A DNA stretch of 50,884 nt from an uncultured Bacteroidales bacterium. GTDB taxonomy: Bacteria; Bacteroidota; Bacteroidia; Bacteroidales; Paludibacteraceae. The position numbers and the translations under genes were made by a program. Where the stretch lies: assembly GCA_937911935.1 (NCBI GenBank), contig CALDQH010000071.1, positions 1 through 50,884 of the forward strand, given 5' to 3'. Positions 33,204 to 42,043 of the stretch are shown piece by piece; the stretch's first letter is position 1; every line of letters begins with the position of its first letter. The notes below the pieces were generated by a model. That model did not search any database and was not told the origin of the DNA. It saw only the letters and a program-made list of their open reading frames with translations.

Positions 33204-34108
33204 AAATAATAATCTGCACATACATGATCTTGCATGTCAAGGATGCAAGCAAATAGCAGCATCACCGCAAATACAAACAAATTGATAGCAGTTTTGCCAA
33301 GAAGCGGATTTAATTGAGCACCTAAAGATCTTTTTAGTAGACGCCACGTATTGATATGCAACACGATATACAATATAGGTGCAACAAGAGCCCAACAAGA
33401 AAGATAATCCCACAAAGGCAACATAAGAAGCATAGCAATTATACCAAACCACAAATAAAAACGCCCCATTGTTTTTCTACCAAAAATGACTACGGTGGTA
33501 CGTTTATTTACTGCAGCATCATCTTCCATATCTCTATAGTTATTCACTATCAATACATTAGCTGCCAAAAGGCCAACAGCAACAGAAGTCGGAATAACAA
33601 ATTTCAGCCCTTCCCAACTACCGGTTTGCAAAAAACAAGTAAACAACACTGGCACTACCCCAAAGAACAAAACTACGGCAACATCGCCTAGACCATGATG
33701 CGAAAGCGGATAAGGACCTGTGCTATAAGCCAGCGCAAATAGCATAATAACAATCCCTACTATTACAAGCCACCAAGGTCCATAACACAACATTGCACAC
33801 CCCACCACAGCAGCCAAGCCAAGCGTAACAAAAGTGGCATATTTCATTGCCTTTGGCGAAATTTCACCTTCTGTCACTCCCCTGCGAAACCCATCCCTAC
33901 CTTGTTTGTCCACACCGTTTTTAAAATCGTAATATTCATTGCCAAAATTGGATGCAATTTGAGCCAGCACAGCAAAAAGCAAACACAACACAGCAGGTAC
34001 TGCATTAAATTTGCCTAAAAACACAGCACAAGCTATGCCCGCTATTACCCCAGACACACTCACCGGTAGCGTTCTTAGCCTCATGGCTTCTATCCAAACT
34101 TTTAGCAT
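33155..34108 (-). CDS. menA: 1,4-dihydroxy-2-naphthoate polyprenyltransferase
   Basis: MenA joins the polyprenyl chain to 1,4-dihydroxy-2-naphthoate in menaquinone synthesis, in the inner membrane. The 317-residue protein has about eight to nine membrane helices and the two Asp-rich motifs of UbiA-type prenyltransferases: NEYYDFKNGVD (about residues 57-67) and NNYRDMEDDAAVNKRT (about 190-205). The last 20-30 residues extend past the usual end and overlap the convergent gene by 49 bases. It lies three bases after ubiE, which carries out the next step of the pathway. Confidence 0.92.
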   Translation of the reverse strand: MLKVWIEAMRLRTLPVSVSGVIAGIACAVFLGKFNAVPAVLCLLFAVLAQIASNFGNEYYDFKNGVDKQGRDGFRRGVTEGEISPKAMKYATFVTLGLAAVVGCAMLCYGPWWLVIVGIVIMLFALAYSTGPYPLSHHGLGDVAVVLFFGVVPVLFTCFLQTGSWEGLKFVIPTSVAVGLLAANVLIVNNYRDMEDDAAVNKRTTVVIFGRKTMGRFYLWFGIIAMLLMLPLWDYLSCWALVAPILYIVLHINTWRLLKRSLGAQLNPLLGKTAINLFVFAVMLLFACILDMQDHVCADYYFYNFSSVVNPLCIPIE

Positions 34109-34111
34109 AAT

Positions 34112-34807
34112 TTATTTTTTAGCCACATACATACGACATATTCCCAGCGTAAGCGGAGTGTGCTCCACAGTTGTAAAGCCCGCAGACTTTAGCATAGAAA
34201 TAAATTTATCAGGCTCAGGAAAACGCAAAACAGAAGCAGGAAGATACTCGTATGCACCTCTATCGCCAGAAATCATACCACCAATGGCAGGTAATATTTT
34301 TAAGAAATACAGTTTGTAGCACCAACGGATAAAAGCATTAGACGGAACAGAAAGTTCTAATATAACCAATTTACCACCAGGAGTTAACACCCTGTACATC
34401 TGACTCAATCCGAGTTCTAAATGCTCAAAGTTGCGCACACCAAAACCCACTGATATGCGATCAAAAGTATTATCGGCATAAGGCAAATCTTCGCAATCTG
34501 CCACCGAAAGTTGGGCTGAAACACCTGCTTTCTGTATCTTTTCTCTACCCACCGCCATCATTCCTTCCGAAATATCGACACCCAACACCTGGCTACCCTG
34601 CGCCACTTTTTGAGCAATCTCAATGGTAAAATCACCCGTTCCGCACGCCACATCGAGCACTTTTAACGGTTCGGCAGTATCAACCATTTCGCGCACCGCT
34701 TTTTTGCGCCATCCTTTATCAATGTTTAAAGAAAGAATATGATTTAGTTTATCATAATCGGGAGCAATATTATCAAACAGTTTTCTTACGCCTTCCTTTT
34801 TTGCCAT
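34112..34807 (-). CDS. ubiE: Demethylmenaquinone methyltransferase
   Basis: A 231-residue SAM-dependent methyltransferase of the UbiE/MenG family, which methylates demethylmenaquinone to menaquinone. SAM-binding motif I is VLDVACGTGDFT (about residues 50-61). The family signatures FDNIAPDYDKLNHILS and RISVGFGVRNFEHLE are present. In an anaerobic Bacteroidales with menA next to it, the menaquinone role is favoured over ubiquinone. It is in one minus-strand run with the symporter, acetyltransferase and menA genes, with gaps of 2-8 bases. Confidence 0.94.
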   Translation of the reverse strand: MAKKEGVRKLFDNIAPDYDKLNHILSLNIDKGWRKKAVREMVDTAEPLKVLDVACGTGDFTIEIAQKVAQGSQVLGVDISEGMMAVGREKIQKAGVSAQLSVADCEDLPYADNTFDRISVGFGVRNFEHLELGLSQMYRVLTPGGKLVILELSVPSNAFIRWCYKLYFLKILPAIGGMISGDRGAYEYLPASVLRFPEPDKFISMLKSAGFTTVEHTPLTLGICRMYVAKK

Positions 34808-34809
34808 AA

Positions 34810-35667
34810 TTATTTAAGTTTTAGTCTGATACAATATACATACGTAAGCAAAATTACATTCATAAGTAGCGCATAAATAATAGCAGGAAGCGCCATTTCG
34901 CCACTATTAAAGATAAAAGGCGAAGATGCGATTGCAATGGCTTGCGCTGCATTTTGCATGCCCACCTCTATGACTATCGTTCGTCTTACCGCATCGGTAA
35001 AATTACCTATTCTGGCAATGATCGAACTACACAACATTGCCACAAGAATCAGCCCTGCAGCCGACAGACCCAGAACGGCAAAATGCTCAACTATTTCTGA
35101 TTTGTATTGGTAAAAAAAGACCAATGCCAAAGTCATTAACGCAGGGAATGCCACTTTACTTAACACATTCTTTACTTTAACAGCTGCATCCGGAAGATAA
35201 TACCTAAACAAACTGCCCAACAACATCGGCACAAAAAGTAGCACTAAGTTCTGCACCAATAGTTTGCCAACGGGCAAATGAATTTCCATTCCCGACATAT
35301 TCGACACTCCACTGGCAACAAACTCCATGATAATAGGCAGCGTAAATAAGGTAATCACACTACTAAGTGCCGTAAGTGTTATTGACAATGCCACATCGCC
35401 TTTTGCCAACATCGAAAAGACATTGGACGAACTACCTCCAGGGCAGCAAGCCACCAACACCAGCCCCATAAAATAAACGGGTGGTAAATTTAGAAGCCAC
35501 GCTACTGCAAAAGCCAAAACTGGGAGAACGACAATCTGCCCTATCAAACCCAATAACACGGCTTTAGGATTTCTAACCACATCTACAAATGCCTTTTTAC
35601 TCAAATCGATGCCCAATAAAAACATCAACACAATTAATATGGGCATAACTATCCAAATGGTATTCAT
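34810..35667 (-). CDS. Bile acid:sodium symporter family (BASS) transporter
   Basis: A 285-residue membrane protein with about nine to ten helices that fits the BASS family. Characteristic parts are the PGGSSSNVFSMLAKGDVALSI segment (about residues 75-95) and EVGMQNAAQAIAIAS (about 237-251), which correspond to the two unwound crossing helices and the sodium sites. BASS proteins carry bile acids, pantoate, 2-keto acids or other organic anions; the substrate is not visible. It lies two bases before ubiE and eight bases after the acetyltransferase gene. Confidence 0.85.
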   Translation of the reverse strand: MNTIWIVMPILIVLMFLLGIDLSKKAFVDVVRNPKAVLLGLIGQIVVLPVLAFAVAWLLNLPPVYFMGLVLVACCPGGSSSNVFSMLAKGDVALSITLTALSSVITLFTLPIIMEFVASGVSNMSGMEIHLPVGKLLVQNLVLLFVPMLLGSLFRYYLPDAAVKVKNVLSKVAFPALMTLALVFFYQYKSEIVEHFAVLGLSAAGLILVAMLCSSIIARIGNFTDAVRRTIVIEVGMQNAAQAIAIASSPFIFNSGEMALPAIIYALLMNVILLTYVYCIRLKLK

Positions 35668-35675
35668 ATCATTAT

Positions 35676-36197
35676 TTAATCCTCTGAATAACCCAAAATA
35701 TAATCGTTCATATAATACCCATTACCGATATGAAAATCGCCACTGCGTAGAATTTTTAGCCCCAAATGTTGATAAAAATGCAGTGCAGGATTATCGCGAT
35801 TCATGTTTAGCTCTATCGTAATAGGTTTGCCCGAGGCTGTATTTTTAGCAAAATCAAGTACCTGATTAAACAGAATACGTCCCAATCCCTTGCCTTGATG
35901 TGCAGGCATAATGTAAATTTTATGCAAATGAAACTGCGCTTTACCCTCGGGAGTATCACCTTCGTATTGCACCGACACATACCCGCAAGGCTCATCACCC
36001 AACATAGCAATATAATACACATGCCCATCGCTCAGTTGTTTTTCTAAATTAGGCAAAGAGTACATCCACTCCATCATGTAATCTATCTGATCGGGCGACA
36101 GCATTTCTCGATAAGTATGCCTAAACGTTACCTGTGCCATGCCGTGAATGGTAGGCAAATCGGCGGGGGTTGCTTTGAATAATTGATACGAATTCAT
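35676..36197 (-). CDS. GNAT-family N-acetyltransferase
   Basis: This 173-residue protein has the GNAT fold. The acetyl-CoA site motif is HKIYIMPAHQGKGLGRILFNQVL (Q/RxxGxG/A, about residues 92-114), with the strand GYVSVQYEG before it and a C-terminal HFYQHLGLKILRSGDFHIGNGYYMNDYIL. It is soluble and cytoplasmic. The substrate could be an amine, amino acid or protein N terminus and cannot be decided. It is the first gene of the acetyltransferase-symporter-ubiE-menA run. Confidence 0.85.
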   Translation of the reverse strand: MNSYQLFKATPADLPTIHGMAQVTFRHTYREMLSPDQIDYMMEWMYSLPNLEKQLSDGHVYYIAMLGDEPCGYVSVQYEGDTPEGKAQFHLHKIYIMPAHQGKGLGRILFNQVLDFAKNTASGKPITIELNMNRDNPALHFYQHLGLKILRSGDFHIGNGYYMNDYILGYSED

Positions 36198-36318
36198 CGA
36201 CTTTCGTTTTAGGCTCCAAATATCGTGAAAAATCGTTCAAAGACATCATTAAAATTTCTTTTTAACATGTTATCGACGATTTTTTTAGGGCAATCCAAGG
36301 CTATTCCTGCTTTTTTTA

Positions 36319-36326
36319 TACATTTG
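36319..36326 (+). promoter_or_regulatory. -7 box upstream of cysK
   Basis: TACATTTG lies 19 bases before the ATG. No clear -33 element was seen. Confidence 0.55.
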
Positions 36327-36345
36327 CATTGATTAAAAATACGCC

Positions 36346-37272
36346 ATGAAAATTAATCCAAACATACTCGACACCATAGGAAAAACACCTTTGGTGGCTT
36401 TGCAAAGATACAGCCAACAGACAGGAATATCCAACAGCATCATTGCCAAGGTAGAGGCATTCAATCCTGGCGGTAGTGCAAAAGACCGAGTGGCTTTGCA
36501 GATGCTAAAACAAGCACAAGCCGATGGTTTGCTACAAAAAGGATCTACCATTATAGAACCCACCAGCGGCAATACGGGCGTAGGATTAGCCATGGCGTGT
36601 GCGGTATTGGGCTATAAGTTGATACTTACCATGCCCGATACCATGAGCATAGAACGTATTCGACTGGCTAAAGCATACGGAGCAGAAGTGGTTTTAACAC
36701 CCGGTACGTTGGGCATGAAAGGTGCTATCGAAAAAGCACAATCATTGCTACAAGAAATACCTGGTGCATGGATGGCTGGACAGTTTACCAACCTTGCCAA
36801 TCCCACGGCTCATTACCTTACCACAGGACCCGAAATTTGGAACGACACTGCGGGTAAAATAGACATTTTTGTAGCTGGAATTGGAACAGGTGGTACCATT
36901 AGCGGTGTAGGCAAATTTTTAAAAGAACAAAATCCTGCTATACAGATTATAGGGGCAGAACCTGCCGAATCGGCTGTTCTAAATGGTAATCCTGCTGGGC
37001 CCCATAAAATACAAGGTATTGGGGCTGGATTTGTACCCGACACTTACAATGCCTCTGTGGTAGATAAGGTATTAGCAATTCCTGGTAACGATGCTATGCA
37101 AACGGCAAGATGCCTTGCACAGCAAGAAGGCATTTTGGTAGGTATTTCGTCGGGATGTGCCTTAGCAGCCGCCACACGTATTGCCCTGATGCCCGAAAAT
37201 GCCGGCAAAACCATCGTAGTCCTATTGCCCGATACCGGCGAACGATACTTATCTACGGAACTGTTTCAGTAG
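36346..37272 (+). CDS. cysK: Cysteine synthase A (O-acetylserine sulfhydrylase)
   Basis: This 308-residue PLP enzyme makes cysteine from O-acetylserine and sulfide. PLP lysine Lys46 is in NPGGSAKDRVA. The substrate loop EPTSGNTGVG (about residues 71-80) and the phosphate-binding GIGTGGTISGVGKFL are present. The C terminus has SSGCALAAA. Length is normal. It has its own promoter and is separated from the C_GCAxxG gene by a tandem AATCGACT array. Confidence 0.95.
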   Translation: MKINPNILDTIGKTPLVALQRYSQQTGISNSIIAKVEAFNPGGSAKDRVALQMLKQAQADGLLQKGSTIIEPTSGNTGVGLAMACAVLGYKLILTMPDTMSIERIRLAKAYGAEVVLTPGTLGMKGAIEKAQSLLQEIPGAWMAGQFTNLANPTAHYLTTGPEIWNDTAGKIDIFVAGIGTGGTISGVGKFLKEQNPAIQIIGAEPAESAVLNGNPAGPHKIQGIGAGFVPDTYNASVVDKVLAIPGNDAMQTARCLAQQEGILVGISSGCALAAATRIALMPENAGKTIVVLLPDTGERYLSTELFQ

Positions 37273-37282
37273 GCACAAATTT

Positions 37283-37331
37283 TGACTAATCGGTGAATCG
37301 ACTAATCGACTAATCGACTAAACAACTAAAC
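37283..37331. repeat. AATCGACT tandem array (copy 1)
   Basis: The 8-base word AATCGACT is repeated about four times between cysK and the C_GCAxxG gene, with degenerate ends. Similar arrays lie at 37807-37840 (inverted), 41975-42006, 42911-42941 and 44221-44250. Confidence 0.85.
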
Positions 37332-37333
37332 AT

Positions 37334-37774
37334 ATGATGACCAAACAAGAAACCATTGATTTAGCAGTAAAATATTTTACTGAAGGACATGCCTGTTCAC
37401 AATCTGTACTTTTAGCCTTTGCCGACCGCATTGGTTTAGACAAAACCATTGCCAAACGCATTTCGGGCACATTTGGAGGCGGCATGGGTCGCCTACGCAG
37501 CAAATGCGGTGCCTTAACAGGTGGCTTTATGGTATTAGGCATGGTAGAAGGCTACGAAGGCCCCGAACAAATGGAACAGAAAATGGCAGTTTACAAGCGC
37601 GTACGCGAACTTAACAAAAAAGTAGAAGACCAATACGGCGAAACCAACTGCAACGAGCTACTTATTAAGTACTCCACCCCATGTAATGTAACCGAGCGCA
37701 AGCATCACCAAGACATTTGCGTAAAACTCGTTGCCGACACCACTGGGTACTTGTATGATATGCTTGAGGAGTAA
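37334..37774 (+). CDS. C_GCAxxG_C_C family protein
   Basis: This 146-residue protein fits the C_GCAxxG_C_C family. Cys21 lies in GHACSQSVL, the signature CGALTGG has Cys58, and later cysteines occur in ETNCNELL, TPCNV and DICVKLV. The cysteine pattern suggests metal or redox function; members are often near oxidoreductases, but no reaction is established. It starts at 37334 (a second ATG follows directly) just after an AATCGACT array. The C-terminal domain is helical, with no membrane segment. Confidence 0.82.
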   Translation: MMTKQETIDLAVKYFTEGHACSQSVLLAFADRIGLDKTIAKRISGTFGGGMGRLRSKCGALTGGFMVLGMVEGYEGPEQMEQKMAVYKRVRELNKKVEDQYGETNCNELLIKYSTPCNVTERKHHQDICVKLVADTTGYLYDMLEE

Positions 37775-37775
37775 C

Positions 37776-37876
37776 CGTCACTTGTCACTCGTCGCTCGTC
37801 GCCCGCCGATTAACCGATTAGTCGATTAGTCGATTAGTCAAAAAAAATCCTTTCTCCTTTTTCAAATCTCAATTAT
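37776..37876. repeat. Three word-repeat types in series upstream of rpsF
   Basis: GTCACTTGTCACTCGTCGCTCGTCG (37776-37806 region) is followed by inverted AATCGACT words (GATTAGTC, 37807-37840) and then by TCCTTTCTCCTTTTTCAAATC (about 37848-37868), the inverse of the GATTTGATAAAGGAGAAAGGA word at about 14203-14223. Confidence 0.8.
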
Positions 37877-37882
37877 TTTACG

Positions 37883-37890
37883 TATCTTTG
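37883..37890 (+). promoter_or_regulatory. -7 box of the rpsF-rpsR-rplI operon
   Basis: TATCTTTG lies 59 bases upstream of rpsF. The preceding -33 region lies in the repeat words and is only T-rich. Confidence 0.65.
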
Positions 37891-37949
37891 CGGTCGCTTT
37901 TAGCATAAAGCACTAAAATTATTATTAACTAATTAAAAACAAGGACATT

Positions 37950-38291
37950 ATGAACAAGTACGAAACCGTTTTCATTTTGACTCCCGTTTTATCTGACGTT
38001 CAGATGAAGGAAGCGGTCGAAAAGTTCAAAAAAGTGTTGACCGATGCCAACGCTGAAATTTTGAACGAAGAAAACTGGGGATTGCGCAAACTTGCCTATC
38101 CTATCGAAAAAAAATCTACCGGTTTTTATCAATTGATTGAATTTGCCGGAGAACCTGAGTTAATCAACACTTTAGAAACTCAATTCCGTCGTGACGAACG
38201 CGTTATCCGTTTCTTAACCGTGAAATTGGACAAATACGCTGCAGAATACGCAGAAAAGAGAAGAAAAAAACAAGGTAAAACTGAAGCATAA
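37950..38291 (+). CDS. rpsF: 30S ribosomal protein S6
   Basis: This 113-residue protein matches S6 in length and sequence: MNKYETVFILTPVLSD at the start, NWGLRKLAYPIEKKSTGFYQLIEF in the core, and FRRDERVIRFLTVKLDKY. It binds 16S rRNA together with S18. It leads the conserved S6-S18-L9 operon; the gap to rpsR is 12 bases with a clear ribosome site (AGGAGG). Confidence 0.97.
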   Translation: MNKYETVFILTPVLSDVQMKEAVEKFKKVLTDANAEILNEENWGLRKLAYPIEKKSTGFYQLIEFAGEPELINTLETQFRRDERVIRFLTVKLDKYAAEYAEKRRKKQGKTEA

Positions 38292-38303
38292 GGAGGAAAT
38301 ATC

Positions 38304-38573
38304 ATGGCACAGAATCAATCTGAAATTCGTTATTTGACTCCACAATCAGTGGATAACAAAAAGAAAAAATACTGCCGTTTCAAAAAAAGCGGTATTCGTT
38401 ATATCGACTACAAAGATCCTGAATTCTTGAAAAAATTCTTGAACGAGCAAGGTAAAATCCTTCCTCGTCGTCTTACCGGTACTTCGTTGAAATTCCAACG
38501 TCAAGTTGCCCAAGCTGTTAAAAGAGCACGCCACTTGGCTTTGCTTCCATACGTAACCGATATGATGAAATAA
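38304..38573 (+). CDS. rpsR: 30S ribosomal protein S18
   Basis: This 89-residue protein has the S18 signature YCRFKKSGIRYIDYKDPEFL, RRLTGTSLKFQRQVAQAVKRARHLALLPY. It forms a heterodimer with S6 on the platform of the 30S subunit. It sits between rpsF and rplI, with GAGGA just before the next start. Confidence 0.98.
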   Translation: MAQNQSEIRYLTPQSVDNKKKKYCRFKKSGIRYIDYKDPEFLKKFLNEQGKILPRRLTGTSLKFQRQVAQAVKRARHLALLPYVTDMMK

Positions 38574-38593
38574 TTAAGAGGAGGAAAAAAGCT

Positions 38594-39037
38594 ATGAAAA
38601 TTATTTTGAAAGAAGATGTTTACGGTCTTGGTTACAAAGACGAAGTTGTTACCGTAAAAAATGGTTACGGACGTAACTTTTTGATTCCTCAAGGAAAAGC
38701 TATTTTGGCTACTCCTTCTGCCGAAAAAATGTTGGCTGAAGAATTGAAACAACGCGCTCACAAATTAGCAAAAATCAAAGCTGACGCAGAAGCATTGGCA
38801 GAAAAAATTAATGCTGCTACCGTTAAATTTGCTACCAAAGTAAGCGATGCTGGTAAAGTATTTGGTTCTATTACTTCTTTGCAAATTGCCGAAGAATTGG
38901 AAAAACAAGGCATCAGCATTGACAAACGTACCATCCAACTAAAAGACGGTATCAAAGAACTAGGTGCTATCAAAGTAGCTGTTAAACTTCACCGCGAAGT
39001 TGCTGCAGAACTAACTGTAGAAGTTGTTGCTGAATAA
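38594..39037 (+). CDS. rplI: 50S ribosomal protein L9
   Basis: A 147-residue L9: the N-terminal rRNA-binding domain has LGYKDEVVTVKNGYGRNFLIPQGKA, followed by the long connecting helix (about residues 40-75) and the C-terminal domain with FGSITSLQIAEELEKQGI. Normal length. It is the last gene of the operon and a strong terminator follows. Confidence 0.97.
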   Translation: MKIILKEDVYGLGYKDEVVTVKNGYGRNFLIPQGKAILATPSAEKMLAEELKQRAHKLAKIKADAEALAEKINAATVKFATKVSDAGKVFGSITSLQIAEELEKQGISIDKRTIQLKDGIKELGAIKVAVKLHREVAAELTVEVVAE

Positions 39038-39058
39038 TTAGCATCACATATACACTAA

Positions 39059-39088
39059 AAAACCGACCTCAATAGGGTCGGTTTTTTT
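39059..39088 (+). terminator. Terminator of the rpsF-rpsR-rplI operon
   Basis: AACCGACC/GGTCGGTT arms with a seven-base loop and a T7 tract. Its end touches the stop of the convergent FKBP gene, and an A-tract on the other side may let it work in both directions. Confidence 0.93.
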
Positions 39089-39509
39089 AATATCTTTCTA
39101 TTTTTACTAACTCTAGGGTAAATACCAGCGTACTATGTGCTGGAATATCGGGTAGATTTTGAGCGCCATACCCCCACTTGGCAGGGATATATACCTCCCA
39201 TTTATCGCCCTCGTGCATACGAACCAAAGCAATTTGCCAACCCATAATCAAATCGCGAATAGGAAACAGAGCAGGCAAACTATCACCCTCTGTACTATCA
39301 AACACGGTACCATCTATGAGTTTTCCCGTATAATGCACAAACACCAATCCATTAGGTCCTGGGCATTTAGTTCCACTACCTGATACCAATTTTTTGTACA
39401 TCACCCCACTTTCTAACACCACCACATCGTCTTGCATCGCCATGCGCGATAAAAAGACCTCGTTTTCTTCTTTATAGGGGTTGAATTTATGTTTGGTACG
39501 TTCTTTCAT
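39087..39509 (-). CDS. FKBP-type peptidyl-prolyl cis-trans isomerase
   Basis: This 140-residue protein has one FKBP domain (about residues 30-140), with VHYTGKLIDGTVFDST, the ALVRMHEGDKWEVYIPAKWGYG loop and the end STLVFTLELVKIER. It helps protein folding by proline isomerisation. No signal peptide or lipobox is seen, so it is probably cytoplasmic, although many Bacteroidetes FKBPs are exported. It is convergent with rplI and followed upstream by an intergenic repeat stretch. Confidence 0.88.
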   Translation of the reverse strand: MKERTKHKFNPYKEENEVFLSRMAMQDDVVVLESGVMYKKLVSGSGTKCPGPNGLVFVHYTGKLIDGTVFDSTEGDSLPALFPIRDLIMGWQIALVRMHEGDKWEVYIPAKWGYGAQNLPDIPAHSTLVFTLELVKIERY

Positions 39510-39711
39510 AAAATCTGTCGATTGTCAATCGTCGCTTGTCGCTTGTCAATAGCCACTTGTCGCTATTTAATAATCAATACACCTTTATCTAAAAGTGAAT
39601 TTTAAGTGTGAAATTCAAGGCTTGCGAAGCCTGAGAAACCGGAGCTTACTAAGCGTAAGTGAGGATTTCGAGGGCAAGCAGAACGCAGAAGTTCGCGCTT
39701 AAAATTTGCTT
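39510..39711. repeat. Intergenic repeats between the FKBP and der genes
   Basis: No gene is seen. GTCAATCGTCGCTTGTCGCTTGTC words (39517-39568) are followed by a stretch with GGCTTGCGAAGCC-type small hairpins (about 39620-39634). The words resemble those at 4543-4617 and 8283-8360. Confidence 0.65.
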
Positions 39712-41040
39712 TTACTTTCTGTCGGGGGACTTATCACGGAAGAACAACTGCACCGGCGTCCCGCACAAATCCCACATCGAACGCAATTTATTCTCTAAGA
39801 AACGTTTATAAGGATCTTTGATGTATTGAGGCAAATTGGCAAAGAACAAGAACGTAGGCGTCTTGGTGTCAGGTATTTGCATCACATACTTAATTTTGAT
39901 GTATTTACCTTTGATTGCTGGAGGTGGATAATTATCAATCAATGGCAAGAAGAATTCGTTTAGTTTATTGGTAGGGATACGGCGACGACGATTTTCGAAT
40001 ACACGCATAGCTTCTTCTATCACCTTGTAGATGTGGTGATTGGTAAGAGCAGAGGCAAATACAATGGGAAAATCGGTAAAAGGTGCAAATCGGTTACGAA
40101 TAGCTTCTTCCATGGTTTTAACCGCCTTGCTGGTGCGTTCTTCTACCAAGTCCCACTTGTTTACACATACCACCAAACCTTTGCTATTGCGCTGAATAAG
40201 CGAGAAAATATTTTGGTCTTGTCCCTCAATACCACGGGTTGCATCCAACATAAGGATACATACATCGCTGTTTTCGATGGCACGGATAGAACGCATCACC
40301 GAATAAAACTCCAAATCTTCGTTTACTTTCGATTTTTTACGAATGCCAGCAGTATCGACCAAATAGAACGACTTGCCAAATTTATCGTATTTGGTATAAA
40401 TAGAATCGCGGGTAGTTCCTGCAATATCGGTTACAATGTTGCGTTCTTCGCCTATATAGGCGTTGATAATAGACGACTTACCTGCATTTGGACGACCCAC
40501 AACTGCTATACGAGGCAAACTTTCGTCAAATACATCATCGCTGGTGCGTTCGGTAAGCAAAGGCACAATGGCATCAAGCAAATCGCCAGTACCCGAACCT
40601 GTCATGGACGACACACAAATAGGATCGCCCAAACCTAAGCTATAAAATTCGGCAGATTGGTACAACAAGTCGTTGTTATCGGCTTTATTTACCACCAACA
40701 ACACTGGCTTTTTGCAACCACGAAGCACTTTTGCTACATCTGCATCCAAATCGGTTACGCCGCTTTGCACATCCACCATAAACAAAATAACGTCGGCCTC
40801 TTCTATCACCACACGCACTTGTTTGTTGATTTCTCCTTCGAAAATATCGTCCGAGCCGGTAACAAAACCGCCTGTATCTACTACAGAAAATTCTTTCTTA
40901 CCCCACTCTACTTTGCCGTATTGACGGTCGCGGGTTGTACCCGATTCATCGCTTACAATGGCCTTGCGCGATTCGGTTAAACGATTAAAAAGGGTGGACT
41001 TGCCTACATTGGGGCGTCCTACAATGGCTACTAACGACAT
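39712..41040 (-). CDS. der: Ribosome biogenesis GTPase Der
   Basis: A 442-residue GTPase needed for 50S assembly, with two tandem G domains: GRPNVGKSTLFN (about residues 8-19) with DTGG, and GRPNAGKSSIIN (about 183-194) with DTAGIRKK. NKAD and NKWD give the G4 motifs. The C-terminal KH-like domain ends in LFFRDKSPDRK. All motifs are intact. It lies three bases after era, forming a GTPase operon. Confidence 0.97.
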   Translation of the reverse strand: MSLVAIVGRPNVGKSTLFNRLTESRKAIVSDESGTTRDRQYGKVEWGKKEFSVVDTGGFVTGSDDIFEGEINKQVRVVIEEADVILFMVDVQSGVTDLDADVAKVLRGCKKPVLLVVNKADNNDLLYQSAEFYSLGLGDPICVSSMTGSGTGDLLDAIVPLLTERTSDDVFDESLPRIAVVGRPNAGKSSIINAYIGEERNIVTDIAGTTRDSIYTKYDKFGKSFYLVDTAGIRKKSKVNEDLEFYSVMRSIRAIENSDVCILMLDATRGIEGQDQNIFSLIQRNSKGLVVCVNKWDLVEERTSKAVKTMEEAIRNRFAPFTDFPIVFASALTNHHIYKVIEEAMRVFENRRRRIPTNKLNEFFLPLIDNYPPPAIKGKYIKIKYVMQIPDTKTPTFLFFANLPQYIKDPYKRFLENKLRSMWDLCGTPVQLFFRDKSPDRK

Positions 41041-41043
41041 GGT

Positions 41044-41934
41044 TTACTGATTATTAAGTGGGTATCCAAATAGTTTTAACTGTTTATCTTTGTTGCGCCA
41101 GTCTTTTTCAACCTTTACAAACAATTCCAAGAATACTTTCTTTTCGAAAAAGGCCTCAATTTCGGTGCGCGCTGCCATGCCTACTTTTTTAAGCATTGCC
41201 CCACGTTTGCCTATTATAATGCCTTTTTGCGATTCGCGTTCTACATAAATGGTAGCATGAATTTTAATCAATTTTGCTTCTTCTTGAAATTGTTCAACCA
41301 CCACCTCGGTCGAATACGGAATTTCTTTGTCGTAGTTCTCGAGGATTTTTTCGCGGATAATCTCGTTGACAAAAAAACGCGCAGGACGGTCGGTAAGCGC
41401 ATCTTTATCAAAGTAAGGAGGTGAATCGGGCAACAATTCTTTGATGCGTACCAACAATTGTTCGATGTTGAATTTCTCTAACGCACAAATGGGCACAATC
41501 TCAGCATCGGGCAAAATGTTTTTCCATTTTTCTACCAACGCCTCTAAAGCCTCTTGCGAGGGAAGCAAATCAATTTTATTGATAATCAAAAAGGTAGGAA
41601 TGCCCGATTGTTTGGCTTTTTCTAAAAAGTCGATGTTTTTATCGTACGATTCTACCGTATCGGTTACATACAGCAACACATCAGCATCTTTTAACGCCGA
41701 TGTAGAAGCCTCCATCATCGATTCTTGCAAGCGATAATTGGGTTTTAACACCCCTGGGGTATCGGAATACACAATTTGAAAATCTTCGCCATTCACAATG
41801 CCCATAATGCGATGACGGGTAGTTTGCGATTTTGACGTAATAATAGAAATACGCTCGCCCACCAACGCATTCATCAAGGTCGATTTACCCACATTGGGAT
41901 TTCCTATGATATTTACAAATCCAGCTTTATGCAT
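41044..41934 (-). CDS. era: GTPase Era
   Basis: A 296-residue GTPase that binds 16S rRNA during 30S maturation. The G domain shows GNPNVGKSTLMN (about residues 11-22), SDTPGV and NKIDLL. The KH domain shows the variant GIIIGKRGAMLKKVG (about 241-255). Length is normal. It comes first in the era-der operon and has a consensus promoter. Confidence 0.97.
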   Translation of the reverse strand: MHKAGFVNIIGNPNVGKSTLMNALVGERISIITSKSQTTRHRIMGIVNGEDFQIVYSDTPGVLKPNYRLQESMMEASTSALKDADVLLYVTDTVESYDKNIDFLEKAKQSGIPTFLIINKIDLLPSQEALEALVEKWKNILPDAEIVPICALEKFNIEQLLVRIKELLPDSPPYFDKDALTDRPARFFVNEIIREKILENYDKEIPYSTEVVVEQFQEEAKLIKIHATIYVERESQKGIIIGKRGAMLKKVGMAARTEIEAFFEKKVFLELFVKVEKDWRNKDKQLKLFGYPLNNQ

Positions 41935-41953
41935 ATCAATTCATTATAGAGCA

Positions 41954-42022
41954 CAAAGATAATATTTTTTTGGCGAATCGACTAATCGACTAATCGACTA
42001 ATCGATATTTTTACTACCTTTG
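41954..42022. promoter_or_regulatory. Divergent promoters of era and the DUF4922 gene with an AATCGACT array between
   Basis: The leftward -7 box is TATCTTTG (41954-41961, minus strand) and the rightward one is TACCTTTG (42015-42022). Four AATCGACT units (41975-42006) fill the space between and cover the expected -33 regions. Confidence 0.7.
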
Positions 42023-42043
42023 TGTATAACACTACGAAACACC

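Noticed and set aside
37283..37331. Possible CRISPR array in the AATCGACT repeats
   Set aside because: The units are 8 bases and directly adjacent with no spacers, and no cas gene is present.
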